DNA from: Exiguobacterium acetylicum DSM 20416
Lineage (GTDB): Bacteria > Bacillota > Bacilli > Exiguobacteriales > Exiguobacteriaceae
Assembly: GCF_000702605.1 (NCBI RefSeq)
Contig: NZ_JNIR01000001.1
Location: 1,106,501 to 1,170,500 of the forward strand
Direction: 5' to 3'
DNA: 64,000 bases
The position numbers and the translations under genes are program-made. Shown here in pieces: positions 35,299 to 43,844 of this stretch. How positions within the stretch are numbered: the first letter of the stretch is position 1; each line of letters opens with the position of its first letter. The notes below the pieces were generated by a model. The model was not told where the DNA came from. It saw nothing but the letters and a program-made list of their open reading frames with translations, and searched no databases.

Positions 35299-35760
35299 AT
35301 GCTTGAAACACGCATCGTACGAAACATGACCGCTGTCGACGCAGAAGTGACGAGCCTCAAATCAAGTGGCTATTCGAATAAACAAATTTACATCTTTGCA
35401 AAAGACGAAGAACTCGCGGAACGCATCGCGAATGACACGCAGACGTTACCATACCGCGTGACGAAGAAGTCGTTCTTCGAGACGTTATTATCAGCTGTCC
35501 GCAGTAACCGTAATGACCGAATTGCTCAGTTGTCCGAGCTTGGCATGACGAAGGATGTCGCTGAGGATCTAGAAGATGAAGTCCGACACGGGCGGATCGT
35601 CATCGTCGGTTCGAAGTCCGATTTACTGAATCCAGCGTTCGCGGCGTCTTACGTAACGGATGAAGCAACCGATTATGGTGCTGGCGTACCAAAACTTGAA
35701 GACGAGGAAACGACGACGACGTTACCAGCCGATCAAAACGTCAAGTTAAAAGATGAATGA
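35299..35760 (+). CDS. YflT/GSP17M-type general stress protein
   Basis: 153 aa. Heat-induced 17M domain: ETRIVRNMTAVDAEVTSLKSSGYSNKQIYIFAKDEE followed by a central helical part and GRIVIVGSKS; the acidic disordered tail ends LKDE. B. subtilis YflT is a sigma-B regulon member of unknown biochemical role, and the promoter here agrees. SD GAGAGGGA. Confidence 0.85.
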   Translation: MLETRIVRNMTAVDAEVTSLKSSGYSNKQIYIFAKDEELAERIANDTQTLPYRVTKKSFFETLLSAVRSNRNDRIAQLSELGMTKDVAEDLEDEVRHGRIVIVGSKSDLLNPAFAASYVTDEATDYGAGVPKLEDEETTTTLPADQNVKLKDE

Positions 35761-35765
35761 TACAT

Positions 35766-35803
35766 AAGCCTCCTGTTTCTCAGCGTAGAGACAGGAGGCT
35801 TTT
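35766..35803 (+). terminator. Rho-independent terminator
   Basis: AAGCCTCCTGT-TCTC pairs with GAG-ACAGGAGGCTT, then TTTG. Confidence 0.87.
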
Positions 35804-35853
35804 GTTTAGCCTTCTCATGGAAGGGAATGGGAAAATTGAGAGGAGGAAAGACA

Positions 35854-36219
35854 ATGCAATTCTTATATGTTGGCTATTACGATGCTGAGCGGATGGATGC
35901 TTTATCGAAGGAAGAGATCGATGCTTTGATGTCGCGATGTGATGTGTTGATGAACACCTTCAATGAACAAGTCGATGTCCTATCAGACTGGCACCCGGGA
36001 CTTACGACACAAGCATTTTACTGGCAGGATGGGGTCGTACAGAAGAATGTAGAGCCGGATCGAACGCATGGAGAGCAGATTGGCAGTTTGATTGTCTTTG
36101 AAGCACGTGATTTGGATCATGCGATGGAACTGGCTTCCCTTCATCCGACGACTCAAGTCGCAGAAGGGGAATCTTACGGTTGGCGCGCAGAAGTCCGTCC
36201 ATTATCAGGTACCTCTTGA
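35854..36219 (+). CDS. YCII-like domain protein
   Basis: 121 aa from ATG 35854, with AGGAGG upstream. Compact alpha/beta protein starting MQFLYVGYYDAERMDAL, with a GSLIVFEARDLDHAMELASLHP segment like the DGPF/YCII fold. Catalytic role unknown. Its TGA overlaps the next ATG (TGATG), so the two are coupled. Confidence 0.62.
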   Translation: MQFLYVGYYDAERMDALSKEEIDALMSRCDVLMNTFNEQVDVLSDWHPGLTTQAFYWQDGVVQKNVEPDRTHGEQIGSLIVFEARDLDHAMELASLHPTTQVAEGESYGWRAEVRPLSGTS

Positions 36220-36518
36220 TGTATGGATTATGGACGACATTTACGACTCAAGCCGGACAACGCGACCACGTCATCGCCCTGTTACTTGAAGCTGCGGCTT
36301 CTTTAGAGACTCATCCGAGTTGTCTACACTACATCATCAGTAGTTCTGACGAACCGGATGTGCTACATGTCCGTGAAATCTGGACGGATGCCGCTGCACA
36401 CCTCGCGTCTTTAGAGTTACCGGTGACGCGGCGTTTGATTACGCAAGCGCGTCCGTTGCTCGAGCGTGTTGAACGCGTGCTCGAAGACCACCCGCTCGGT
36501 GGCAAAGGACTCATGTAA
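36219..36518 (+). CDS. Antibiotic-biosynthesis-monooxygenase (ABM) fold protein
   Basis: 99 aa from the overlapping ATG 36219. Ferredoxin-like ABM layout: YGLWTTFTTQAGQRDHVIALLLEAA, CLHYIISSSDEPDVLHVREIWTD, then helix ending in PLLERVERVLE. Related to YgiN/IsdG-type dimeric oxygenases, but no heme- or quinone-specific residue is visible. Confidence 0.75.
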   Translation: MYGLWTTFTTQAGQRDHVIALLLEAAASLETHPSCLHYIISSSDEPDVLHVREIWTDAAAHLASLELPVTRRLITQARPLLERVERVLEDHPLGGKGLM

Positions 36519-36520
36519 AC

Positions 36521-36552
36521 CAAAAACCCCTCCTCTAGTCGAGAAGGGGTTA
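36521..36552. terminator. Bidirectional terminator
   Basis: AACCCCT-CTCT pairs with AGA-AGGGGTT between converging genes. Confidence 0.78.
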
Positions 36553-36559
36553 CATGCTG

Positions 36560-36877
36560 TTAGGTTGTCGTCCACTGGATATCGATGACGTCCGACGCTC
36601 GCACCATCCGGCGCATACCTGTCGATGTGACGAGTTCAATCGTTCCGCGGTCATGAAAAATCGCTTGGATCGAACCGGATACCGTATCGAGTTGTTTTAA
36701 TCGGACGTGGACCGTCTGTCCGGTCCGGACTGCACGTTCCATGATGTGTTGTAAGGAGAGGCGATCACGAACAATCGTCTCTTCGCGTGATTGATACAGA
36801 TGTTCAAGATGAAGGATATGCTGGCGTGAAGTCAGTTGTTTCCACTTGCGATTCGATCGTTTTTTAGATGCGAACAT
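36560..36877 (-). CDS. Hypothetical basic protein (105 aa)
   Basis: Highly basic N-terminus (MFASKKRSNRKWKQLTSRQH), then a helical stretch and a beta-rich C-terminal third (HVRLKQLDTVSGSIQAIFHDRG.., RRMVRASDVIDIQWT) that recalls small barrel folds such as YolD/Sm-like domains. No confident family. SD AGGAGG before ATG 36877. Confidence 0.6.
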   Translation of the reverse strand: MFASKKRSNRKWKQLTSRQHILHLEHLYQSREETIVRDRLSLQHIMERAVRTGQTVHVRLKQLDTVSGSIQAIFHDRGTIELVTSTGMRRMVRASDVIDIQWTTT

Positions 36878-36956
36878 GGCTGACCACCTCCTGAATTGAG
36901 TCGTACGCTAGATAGTCGTGCGCTCTGCTTCAGTTATTTCCCTTCACGAACCGTGC

Positions 36957-37493
36957 TTAAACACGTGCTCCTGATATTTTTTCACGAAACGCTTCGATTG
37001 CCGCAATCGCTTCTTGATCGCGCTCGACCTCACCCGGTGCATTCCCTTCAGCAAGAATCGCTGTCTCAAGCGTCGCGCCAAGGAACGATGCGATATGCTC
37101 GAACTGCGTGACGAGCGCTTGTCCTTTAACGCGTGGATTGTCTCCTCCGACCGCGATCAAGTGGAATCGTTTCCCCGCCATCCGGCTTTTGAAGTCGAGC
37201 TCTTCGTCGCGCAGTGACTCGCTGAATCGATCGATGAATAGTTTCATCTTCGTCGACATCGAGTACCAGTAAATCGGAGTAATGAACAGGATGTCATCGT
37301 GAAGAAGCATCTCTTCGACGATCCGGCGATAGTCATCACCGATCGGCAAAAAGCCTCCGTGATGACGGCGGTCTTCGATCGGCTGAATCGAGACGTTCGC
37401 CAAATCGACAGCAACATGAGGGATGTCTTTCAATGCTTGTTCCCCGAGCCATTCACTGTTTCCTTTTCGTGAGCTACCAAAAATCGTATACAT
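36957..37493 (-). CDS. NADPH-dependent FMN reductase / flavodoxin-fold oxidoreductase
   Basis: 178 aa from ATG 37493 (nine bases after AAAGGAG; an in-frame ATG at 37502 overlaps the SD). FMN phosphate loop FGSSRKGNSEW, then ITPIYWYSMSTKMKLFIDRF (the PxYWY flavin-contact motif) and VGGDNP. Family members reduce FMN, quinones or azo/nitro compounds. Single gene. Confidence 0.87.
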   Translation of the reverse strand: MYTIFGSSRKGNSEWLGEQALKDIPHVAVDLANVSIQPIEDRRHHGGFLPIGDDYRRIVEEMLLHDDILFITPIYWYSMSTKMKLFIDRFSESLRDEELDFKSRMAGKRFHLIAVGGDNPRVKGQALVTQFEHIASFLGATLETAILAEGNAPGEVERDQEAIAAIEAFREKISGARV

Positions 37494-37638
37494 AACGTGC
37501 ATCTCCTTTTGAATTCGATTGTTCTATTCTATTCCAAACTGCACTGTCAATACACCGATATGCTCACAATTGGTTTTGAATAAGGGTTTTGCGGAAAAAG
37601 ACAAGAAGACGAAAAACAAATAGGGGAGGAACAGTCGA

Positions 37639-38307
37639 ATGGAGAGAAGCACGCTCATTGCGCTAGAAAAACACTTATATGCCATCCACCTCGAGATGGA
37701 TGGACTGGCGCGACTCATTACGAAACAATTGATTCATTTGAGCCAAGTGGCTGCATCCGTCGAACATTTTCGACGGATGAGCTTTGATATCTATAAACAT
37801 CGGACGTCACTCGAGCAGATCCCGTCACAAGTCTTGTATGAGACGGCACTCGATTACGAAGATTGGCTTGAGGAAGAGTTTGATGAGATTCCTGCTAGCT
37901 GGCAACTGGCGACAAAAGAAGAAGAGGCACTCGAGCAACTCTGGTGGTTCGAATTCTCGCGAATTCAAGCGGAGCTCGAAGAATGGCTCAGTCTTTATCT
38001 GATTCGCCGGATTCGAGAAGACGTTCGTTATATGCCGCCAGTGATCGAGAAAAATGCCTATGCTTTATCAGAGGATGCCCGCCATGTTTTTTGGCGTCTC
38101 TTACAACGTTCCGTCGCGAAGCCTTCATCGAAGATCAAAGCGAACCAATTGTCATGTCGAATGGGCATCGCTGAGATTGCCCGTTGTGCCCGACTCAATC
38201 AAGACCGGACGCGTCGTGCCATCGGTGAACTGACGCGTCGTGGTCTGATTGCAATCGAGGAGGATGATGAGAAGCTAAAAATGCGGCTCCGTCTTCAAGT
38301 CATCTGA
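37639..38307 (+). CDS. Hypothetical protein with C-terminal winged helix
   Basis: 222 aa. Long acidic helical N-terminal part (YEDWLEEEFDEIPASWQ; EEEALEQLWWFEFSRIQAELEEW). Residues ~165-222 look like a winged HTH: KIKANQLSCRMGIAEIARCA, RTRRAIGELTRRGLIAIEED. Could be a DNA-binding regulator or a replication-initiation-like protein; no family recognised. SD GGGGAGGA. It overlaps the convergent hydrolase gene by 13 bp. Confidence 0.6.
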   Translation: MERSTLIALEKHLYAIHLEMDGLARLITKQLIHLSQVAASVEHFRRMSFDIYKHRTSLEQIPSQVLYETALDYEDWLEEEFDEIPASWQLATKEEEALEQLWWFEFSRIQAELEEWLSLYLIRRIREDVRYMPPVIEKNAYALSEDARHVFWRLLQRSVAKPSSKIKANQLSCRMGIAEIARCARLNQDRTRRAIGELTRRGLIAIEEDDEKLKMRLRLQVI

Positions 38308-39146
38308 TTGAAGGCGATGAACCGTTCAATCATCCGTTCATCCCGACGTGCGGATGGACCGATCCAGATCAGGTGACCGGGACTTTTCGATTCAATGAAC
38401 TGCGCGTGAGGAATGCTCCGTCGTGCGTGATCCGCATGCTCGAACGGAACAGCACGGTCTGACTTCGAATGGACGATCAAGACGGGACACGTGACGGCTT
38501 CAAGCCGTTCTCGTTCGATGTCTTGTGTGATATCAAACAAGACACCTCGCCCAGGACCATTTTGGAGACCAACTTCATACAACAACGATGCATCCGTCTC
38601 ACTAATATGAGTACGGATTGTTTCGCGTGGTAAAATACTCGTCATCTCGACCATCCGAACCGCTGCTTCTTCAGGAAACTTGCGAATCTTATCCTTCACG
38701 TATGTCCAGAGCCCCCACTGGATGAACTGTAAAGGACGTTGTAAGACCGGTTGTATCAGAAGCCGGTGATAGGGAAGCGAGATCCGGTGTGTCATTGCAC
38801 ACGCTAAGACAAGAGCATGAACGCCTGGATCCATTCCAGCAAGCGCGATTGCTGTCGGTCCACCGGCAGAGATGCCGTAAACGGTGTACTGTTTAATCTG
38901 TCGGGATGCCAGCCACCCAGCGTAGAACGTTGCAAGTGCCTCCGGACTATCAGCGAGCTGAAGTGGTGTTCTTCCATATCCCGGACGCGATGGCACGATG
39001 ACTCGATATCCTGCAGCAATTAATTTTTCGACATGGTAGACTTCCCGGTAATCCGACTGCGTACCATGAATCAAAAGAATGACGGGACCACTTCCGCTAT
39101 CCCGGTAATCAAAGCGCTGACCGTTCCATTCTGCAATATAATGCAT
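38295..39146 (-). CDS. Alpha/beta hydrolase
   Basis: 283 aa. Oxyanion HGTQSDY, nucleophile elbow GISAGG (Ser93), acid in HSKSDRAVPF and His in SPGHLIW. A cap region of ~90 residues follows strand 6. Soluble, no signal peptide. Substrate unknown. Monocistronic, upstream region shared with the WYL regulator. Confidence 0.87.
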   Translation of the reverse strand: MHYIAEWNGQRFDYRDSGSGPVILLIHGTQSDYREVYHVEKLIAAGYRVIVPSRPGYGRTPLQLADSPEALATFYAGWLASRQIKQYTVYGISAGGPTAIALAGMDPGVHALVLACAMTHRISLPYHRLLIQPVLQRPLQFIQWGLWTYVKDKIRKFPEEAAVRMVEMTSILPRETIRTHISETDASLLYEVGLQNGPGRGVLFDITQDIERERLEAVTCPVLIVHSKSDRAVPFEHADHARRSIPHAQFIESKSPGHLIWIGPSARRDERMIERFIAFNQMT

Positions 39147-39259
39147 CCAAATTCTCCCATCTCTTAATTATTACCATTTTATTGTTAATCTCGAATTTAT
39201 TTTCATGTATACTGTAAAGTATAACCAAACCATTGTGACTTAGGAAATGAGGATGCGTA

Positions 39260-40264
39260 GTGTCAAACGAAAAATTAACGAACCGTGACCGCTTACTTGC
39301 TGTACGAGAAATCTTCGAACGTCAGTCGGATGAAGACCATACGTTGACGCTTGAGGAATTGAGCATGGAACTCTCGAAACGAGGATTGATCGAGAAGTTA
39401 TCCCGAAAATCGTTGAAGGATGATATTGCGGCACTTGCCAAATCAGGTTTCGACGTCGTGGCGGAAGAGACGAAGAATGGGCTTGCCATTCCGTATCATC
39501 TCGTCAGTCGTCCTTTTGAGCATCATCAGCTCCGATTGCTCGTCGATGCCATCGCCAGTGCGAAGTTCATCTCGGAAAGTGAGACGACGTCGCTCGTTCA
39601 GACGATTCAGTCGTTGACGAGTGATAAGATGGCGGAGTCACTCCAACCGGTGCTACATACTGTCAAAAAACCAAAAGGAATGACGTCGCGCTCGATCGAT
39701 ACGATCCAGAAAGCAATTAGCGATGGTTTCATCATCAGTTTCCAGTACCAAGGAAAGTTTAACGAACGGACGCGAAAGTTCGAGTTACGGAAGGATGGCG
39801 AGCATTACCTCGTTTCTCCGGCTCATCTGTTGATGGATAACGGGAATTATTATTTGATTGGACGCGATGAGCGGATCAAAGAGATCCGGACGTACCGGGT
39901 CGACCGAATTGTCGATTGTAAAGCGTTCGAACCGATGGAAGAACCGGTCCATGTCGAGCCGAGTTACTTAAGTAACATGTTCAATATGTACGGGGGAGAG
40001 AACGAACAGTTGACGCTTAAATTCCAGGAGAGTCTGATGCCGACCGTCGTTGACCGGTTCGGAACAGATATCCGTTGCCGTCGCCTCGATGATCTCTGGT
40101 TCGAGGTCAAAGTTGATGCGCTCTTTTCAGATGGCTTCATGATGTGGCTGATTCAGTTCGGCAATCAGGCGGAAATCATCGCACCTGTCGAACGTCGGGA
40201 GACATTCAAGAATAAGGTGGCAGGTCTTGCGACGATGTACCAAGTCGAAACACCTGCTCTCTAA
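39260..40264 (+). CDS. WYL-domain transcriptional regulator
   Basis: 334 aa from GTG 39260 (ATGAGG upstream). N-terminal winged HTH (NRDRLLAVREIFERQSDEDH, LSRKSLKDDIAALAKSGFDV), a WYL domain at ~150-225 (ISFQYQGKFN, VSPAHLLMDNGNYYLIGRDE, IRTYRVDRI) and a WCX C-terminal part. WYL domains bind nucleic acid or nucleotides and often control stress or defence genes; no defence genes lie beside it here. Confidence 0.87.
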   Translation: MSNEKLTNRDRLLAVREIFERQSDEDHTLTLEELSMELSKRGLIEKLSRKSLKDDIAALAKSGFDVVAEETKNGLAIPYHLVSRPFEHHQLRLLVDAIASAKFISESETTSLVQTIQSLTSDKMAESLQPVLHTVKKPKGMTSRSIDTIQKAISDGFIISFQYQGKFNERTRKFELRKDGEHYLVSPAHLLMDNGNYYLIGRDERIKEIRTYRVDRIVDCKAFEPMEEPVHVEPSYLSNMFNMYGGENEQLTLKFQESLMPTVVDRFGTDIRCRRLDDLWFEVKVDALFSDGFMMWLIQFGNQAEIIAPVERRETFKNKVAGLATMYQVETPAL

Positions 40265-40270
40265 GAGCTG

Positions 40271-40305
40271 AAGCAAGGTTCACTTGACCGTGGATCTTGC
40301 TTTTT
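40271..40305 (+). terminator. Rho-independent terminator
   Basis: AGCAAG..CAC pairs with GTG..CTTGCT, then T7. Confidence 0.83.
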
Positions 40306-40423
40306 TTAATTGTCGAGCAAAAAACTTTTTGTCGTTTTTTGTCGGATATTCATATTTGAATATTTTAAGCGAATAGTTCCAGTTACTATTAAGGGTATCT
40401 GATACTTATGTAGGAGGAACGAC

Positions 40424-40750
40424 ATGCAACAGATGGAAAAAAGCCAATCAAACGGGATGCGGAAACTAGCTGCTTTCCTCTTCTTCGTTTGTTTATCCTA
40501 TACTTCGTGGTACTTATTCTCACTTTTTGTCTTTCATCTCGTGTTTCCAGAAGATGTCGTGACATCCTTAGATATCGTCGTGTTCGGATTTAGTCCGGTC
40601 GTCGCTCTTGTTGTCACCATCGGCTCGCTACGCTTGATCGAACGACGCATGAAACCTAAATTCACACCCCTTTTATTCATCGGGTACACGTTCTCGACAA
40701 GTGTCTTGATTTATTACGCGGTCGTGAACGAACTTCTGCCCCGACTGTGA
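40424..40750 (+). CDS. Three-span membrane protein, unknown
   Basis: 108 aa. Hydrophobic segments at about 15-38, 50-66 and 82-100; basic loop LIERRMKPKF. SD AGGAGGA. No family recognised. AT-rich upstream region with a T-rich stretch and a GGGTAT that is only weakly like a sigma-B site. Confidence 0.6.
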   Translation: MQQMEKSQSNGMRKLAAFLFFVCLSYTSWYLFSLFVFHLVFPEDVVTSLDIVVFGFSPVVALVVTIGSLRLIERRMKPKFTPLLFIGYTFSTSVLIYYAVVNELLPRL

Positions 40751-40813
40751 CTTGCAACTCCCTAACAATTGGCATATGCTACGCTTATAGCTTGCTAGGT
40801 AAGGGGGGATACG

Positions 40814-40924
40814 ATGAACGCACAGTATATCCTCGACTGGATGCCGCTCGTGATTCCTGTCGGTGCCATCGTCTTTATTGTCGTCATTGCAAAAAAAGCT
40901 TCGAAAATCGATGCTGAAAAGTAA
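40814..40924 (+). CDS. 36-aa single-span membrane peptide
   Basis: ATG 40814 with AAGGGGGG eight bases upstream, stop TAA 40924, and a terminator immediately after. One hydrophobic span (MPLVIPVGAIVFIVVIA) followed by a basic/acidic tail (KKASKIDAEK). The clean SD and terminator make it a likely real gene. Function unknown. Confidence 0.6.
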   Translation: MNAQYILDWMPLVIPVGAIVFIVVIAKKASKIDAEK

Positions 40925-40925
40925 G

Positions 40926-40952
40926 GAGACTCCAATCAGGGAGTCTTTTTTT
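40926..40952 (+). terminator. Rho-independent terminator
   Basis: AGACTCC-AATCA-GGGAGTCT then T7. Confidence 0.88.
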
Positions 40953-41076
40953 ATTGGCTTCTGTTGGTACTTTAATCGCGCGATTTCCCTATTGTACAAA
41001 AACATAACGCCACCCATTTTTATGGTATAAAGGAACTAGGTGAAAGACCTAATATCAGGAAATCATGGAGGGACAG

Positions 41077-41595
41077 ATGAAACAGAGAACCGTCATGACT
41101 TTACTTGCACTCAGTCTATTGCTTACCGTATGTATGATGAAAAAACCGACGTTGACGCCAAAAGCCAGTACCATCAATCTTACTATCGCTGTCGTCGGAA
41201 CGGCTCCAGTTCTTGCACGATCCCCGGACTTCCATTCGATTGATTTGGAGGAGATTAAAGGAGATTTACGACGCTACGATGCCGTCATGATCATGCCGAA
41301 GTACTTACATCAGGCAGCAGGACGCGACTATGCCTCCGTCTATCGGAAAGCGCAGATTCCCTTTTTCTTTATGGGCTCTCAAAAATCCGTCGAACCGTTC
41401 CTTGATCCAAGTCTCTCCTATGAGGATAGCATCTCGGTACCGAATCCGACGTTTGCGGCTGGTATGCTCTATGACGATACACAAGAGACGACCTGGTTGT
41501 TCGGGGAGGGGATCGAACGACCGAATCGTTCGGAACAACTCCAGATTTATCACTCAATCTTTCAAACGATTGAACAGAGTCGCCTAGTAAAATAA
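41077..41595 (+). CDS. Hypothetical exported protein
   Basis: 172 aa from ATG 41077 (GGAGGG upstream; ATG 41065 is part of the SD region). N-terminal signal-like helix MKQRTVMTLLALSLLLTV followed by Cys, but the -1 residue is Val so a lipobox is doubtful. The mature part has a Rossmann-like start (LTIAVVGTAPVLARS) and strand-helix alternation (YDAVMIMPKYLHQA, IPFFFMGSQKS). Family not recognised. Confidence 0.6.
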   Translation: MKQRTVMTLLALSLLLTVCMMKKPTLTPKASTINLTIAVVGTAPVLARSPDFHSIDLEEIKGDLRRYDAVMIMPKYLHQAAGRDYASVYRKAQIPFFFMGSQKSVEPFLDPSLSYEDSISVPNPTFAAGMLYDDTQETTWLFGEGIERPNRSEQLQIYHSIFQTIEQSRLVK

Positions 41596-41608
41596 CGCTG
41601 ACATGAAA

Positions 41609-41656
41609 ACAGACCGAAGTACTTGGAAATATACTCACTTCCGAGCGCTTCGGTCT
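41609..41656. terminator. Terminator between converging genes
   Basis: AGACCGAAG..GGAA pairs with TTCC..CTTCGGTCT; T-rich on the plus side. Confidence 0.8.
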
Positions 41657-41664
41657 ATTCTTCG

Positions 41665-42387
41665 TCAATCGAGTTGTTTCGTCGGGGCCAAGACGATTTC
41701 TCGAATGTTGACATGTTGCGGTTGCTCGAAGGCGAATAAGACAGTGTCCGCGACGACTTGCGGATCGAGTCCACCGTCAATCGACTGTTTCCATTCGTTA
41801 TAGCCGTCCTTGATCGCGTCACTTGTCGTATGACCGAGCAATTCCGTCTCGACGACACCTGGTGCGATCGTCATGACGCGGACACCGTGAGATGCGACTT
41901 CACCTCGGACGTTCTCACTCATCGCATGAACGGCGAATTTCGTGCCGACGTACGCGGCGTGGTCTGCGAACGTCTTTTTACCGGCAATCGAGCTGATGTT
42001 GATGATCGTGCCGGTCTTCCGTTTCACCATCGAAGGAAGGACAGCTTGCATCCCGTGTAAGACACCGAGCGCGTTGACGTCAAACATCTCTTCCCATTCT
42101 GCCGCGTCTTGTGTCTCGATTTGACCGAGTAACATCCGACCCGCATTGTTGATGATCGCTTCGACCGGTCCGAACGCTTCCGTCGCGTCTGCTAAAGCAG
42201 CATCGAGAGCAGCTCGGTCGGTGGCTGCGACTTGGCGGATCAAGACATCGTCTGAAGCAAGGCTCGTAAGACGATCAATCCGGCGTCCGAGCAATAAGAC
42301 ACGGTACCCTTTCTGAATGAATGTTCGCGCAATCGCATGCCCGATTCCTGACGTAGCTCCTGTGATGGCAATGAATCCTGTTTTCAT
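41665..42387 (-). CDS. Short-chain dehydrogenase/reductase
   Basis: 240 aa classical SDR: TGATSGIG (10-16 region), NNAG (80-83), Ser133, Tyr146 and Lys150 in AAYVGTK, PGVVETELLGH. Related to YdfG-like NADP-dependent 3-hydroxyacid/serine dehydrogenases. Divergent from an HxlR regulator, which probably controls it. Confidence 0.9.
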   Translation of the reverse strand: MKTGFIAITGATSGIGHAIARTFIQKGYRVLLLGRRIDRLTSLASDDVLIRQVAATDRAALDAALADATEAFGPVEAIINNAGRMLLGQIETQDAAEWEEMFDVNALGVLHGMQAVLPSMVKRKTGTIINISSIAGKKTFADHAAYVGTKFAVHAMSENVRGEVASHGVRVMTIAPGVVETELLGHTTSDAIKDGYNEWKQSIDGGLDPQVVADTVLFAFEQPQHVNIREIVLAPTKQLD

Positions 42388-42474
42388 GATATCGTCTCCT
42401 TATTGTTTGATATGATAGATTGAAGATAACAGAGGGAAACCAATCCGAGAAGTACGCACTTTTAGGTCAGTCGG

Positions 42475-42488
42475 TTACCTTTTGGTAA
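42475..42488. promoter_or_regulatory. Possible HxlR operator
   Basis: TTACC-TTTT-GGTAA palindrome directly before the HxlR gene SD in the divergent intergenic region. Short, so may be chance. Confidence 0.35.
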
Positions 42489-42501
42489 GGGAGGGAACGG
42501 T

Positions 42502-42855
42502 ATGCTGTATCTAAATGAGTTCGATGCGACGATGCGTCAGATTCAAGGCAAGTGGAAAGTGATGATCTTGTACGAGCTACATGAAGAAGGTGCGGTCCGT
42601 TTTAATACACTGGAGCGTTATATCCAGGACGTCTCACCGAAGACGCTGACACAGCAACTGAAGCAACTCGAACAAGATGGCTTGATTACGCGGACCGTCT
42701 ACCCGGAAATCCCACCCCGCGTCGAATATGCGTTGAGCGAGAAAGGTGTTTCCTTGATTCCCTTACTCGATGCGATCTGCGACTGGGGTCTTGCGACGAC
42801 ACCACGCAACCAATTGATGCGCATATTATGCGACGAGGAAGCCCCCGCTCCATGA
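42502..42855 (+). CDS. HxlR-family transcriptional regulator
   Basis: 117 aa. Winged HTH with the HxlR signature: KWKVMILYELHEEGAVRFNTLERYIQDVSPKTLTQQLKQLEQDGLITR and PRVEYALSEKG. No cysteine near the N-terminus, unlike redox-sensing YodB. One Cys in CDWG. Likely controls the divergent SDR. SD GGGAGGG. Confidence 0.9.
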   Translation: MLYLNEFDATMRQIQGKWKVMILYELHEEGAVRFNTLERYIQDVSPKTLTQQLKQLEQDGLITRTVYPEIPPRVEYALSEKGVSLIPLLDAICDWGLATTPRNQLMRILCDEEAPAP

Positions 42856-42868
42856 GCAGGGGCTTTTT
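42840..42868 (+). terminator. Rho-independent terminator overlapping the stop
   Basis: AGCCCC.GCTC pairs with GAGC.GGGGCT, then T5. Confidence 0.85.
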
Positions 42869-42869
42869 G

Positions 42870-43844
42870 TTAACGTTCGATTTGTTCTCGTACTTGACGG
42901 CGGAACGTCTGAATGTCGTAGGCCGGTTCACTTGGACTGAACTCAATCCCGTCGATCAGTCGAGCGTTTGGTGACGCATCCGGGAACTCGATCCGTGTCA
43001 GCCATTCAAGCGTCGTCTCTTCATGACGTCTTGGGAAGGCTTGCTCGAGTTGAGAGGCAATCTTCAGAAGCGGATGATGACTATGCCGCTTTGGCGCATG
43101 CGCCCGTACCTGCTTGGAGTGCTTGACGGTTTGTTCTCTTTCGATTGCTATGACTTTTCGCTTCCGGATGACATAAAGCGTAACTGCAACTAAGATCACG
43201 GTCAGAAGCGTCGTTGCGATCCAAATCCAATCCGGTGTTCCTGCCTGGACGGCAGCTTGCTCCACGTCTTGAACACCTTTGATATTCTCTAGCCCCATTG
43301 CCCGGTTCGTCATCGTGTCCGCTTCCCGACCAAGTGGTTCCGTCCAAAGGAATAATGAACCGAATGCTTCAAATAGCGGACGAATCGCACTCGTGACGGA
43401 TCCGACGAGCGCTTCTTTCGTGAGCCGGAAGACGACAGCGATGATCAGCCCCGCGCTGAGGACTAACGCGATCGTCGGGAAGATACGCCGCCATTCTGTC
43501 ATGTACGTGACGACGAATGGATACGCAATGACGAAGACCAAAATTAAAAATGCGCCAATTGGTGGTGTCACTCCCGGAAACAATACCATCACGACGCCGA
43601 TGACCATTGCACTCGTAGCGTATCGCCACGGCGAATCGACCGTATCAAGAAATGCGGTCCAGGCGACGAAGACGAGCGCTAAGACGCTAGCTACGGGAGA
43701 GAGGAAAAACAAGGACCCCGCTACGAGTAGCTGTAATCCGATGCGAAGCGAACGATGCGGCACGAAGGCAAGTGCCGGAAGAGCGAGCGCGAGATAGAAC
43801 GGAACCGGTAACAAACTCGCAAGGAATATCCACCAGAGAATCAT
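42870..43844 (-). CDS. Membrane protein in the TgpA position of a MoxR-DUF58 operon
   Basis: 324 aa. Hydrophobic segments cluster at ~1-140 (about six spans), then a ~65-residue polar extracytoplasmic stretch, one more span (IWIATTLLTVILVAVTLYVI) and a basic cytoplasmic tail ending in a DUF4129-like domain (TTLEWLTRIEFP, FRRQVREQI). TgpA proteins normally carry a large transglutaminase domain here; it is absent. Start ATG 43844 overlaps the DUF58 stop. Confidence 0.68.
   Translation of the reverse strand: MILWWIFLASLLPVPFYLALALPALAFVPHRSLRIGLQLLVAGSLFFLSPVASVLALVFVAWTAFLDTVDSPWRYATSAMVIGVVMVLFPGVTPPIGAFLILVFVIAYPFVVTYMTEWRRIFPTIALVLSAGLIIAVVFRLTKEALVGSVTSAIRPLFEAFGSLFLWTEPLGREADTMTNRAMGLENIKGVQDVEQAAVQAGTPDWIWIATTLLTVILVAVTLYVIRKRKVIAIEREQTVKHSKQVRAHAPKRHSHHPLLKIASQLEQAFPRRHEETTLEWLTRIEFPDASPNARLIDGIEFSPSEPAYDIQTFRRQVREQIER

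Noticed and set aside
40321-40423. Sigma-B promoter before the 108-aa membrane protein
   Set aside because: GGGTAT is present but no acceptable -35 at 12-14 bp.
43279-43797. 172-aa plus-strand frame opposite the TgpA-position gene
   Set aside because: Antisense shadow; Thr/Ala/Ile-rich with no coding features.
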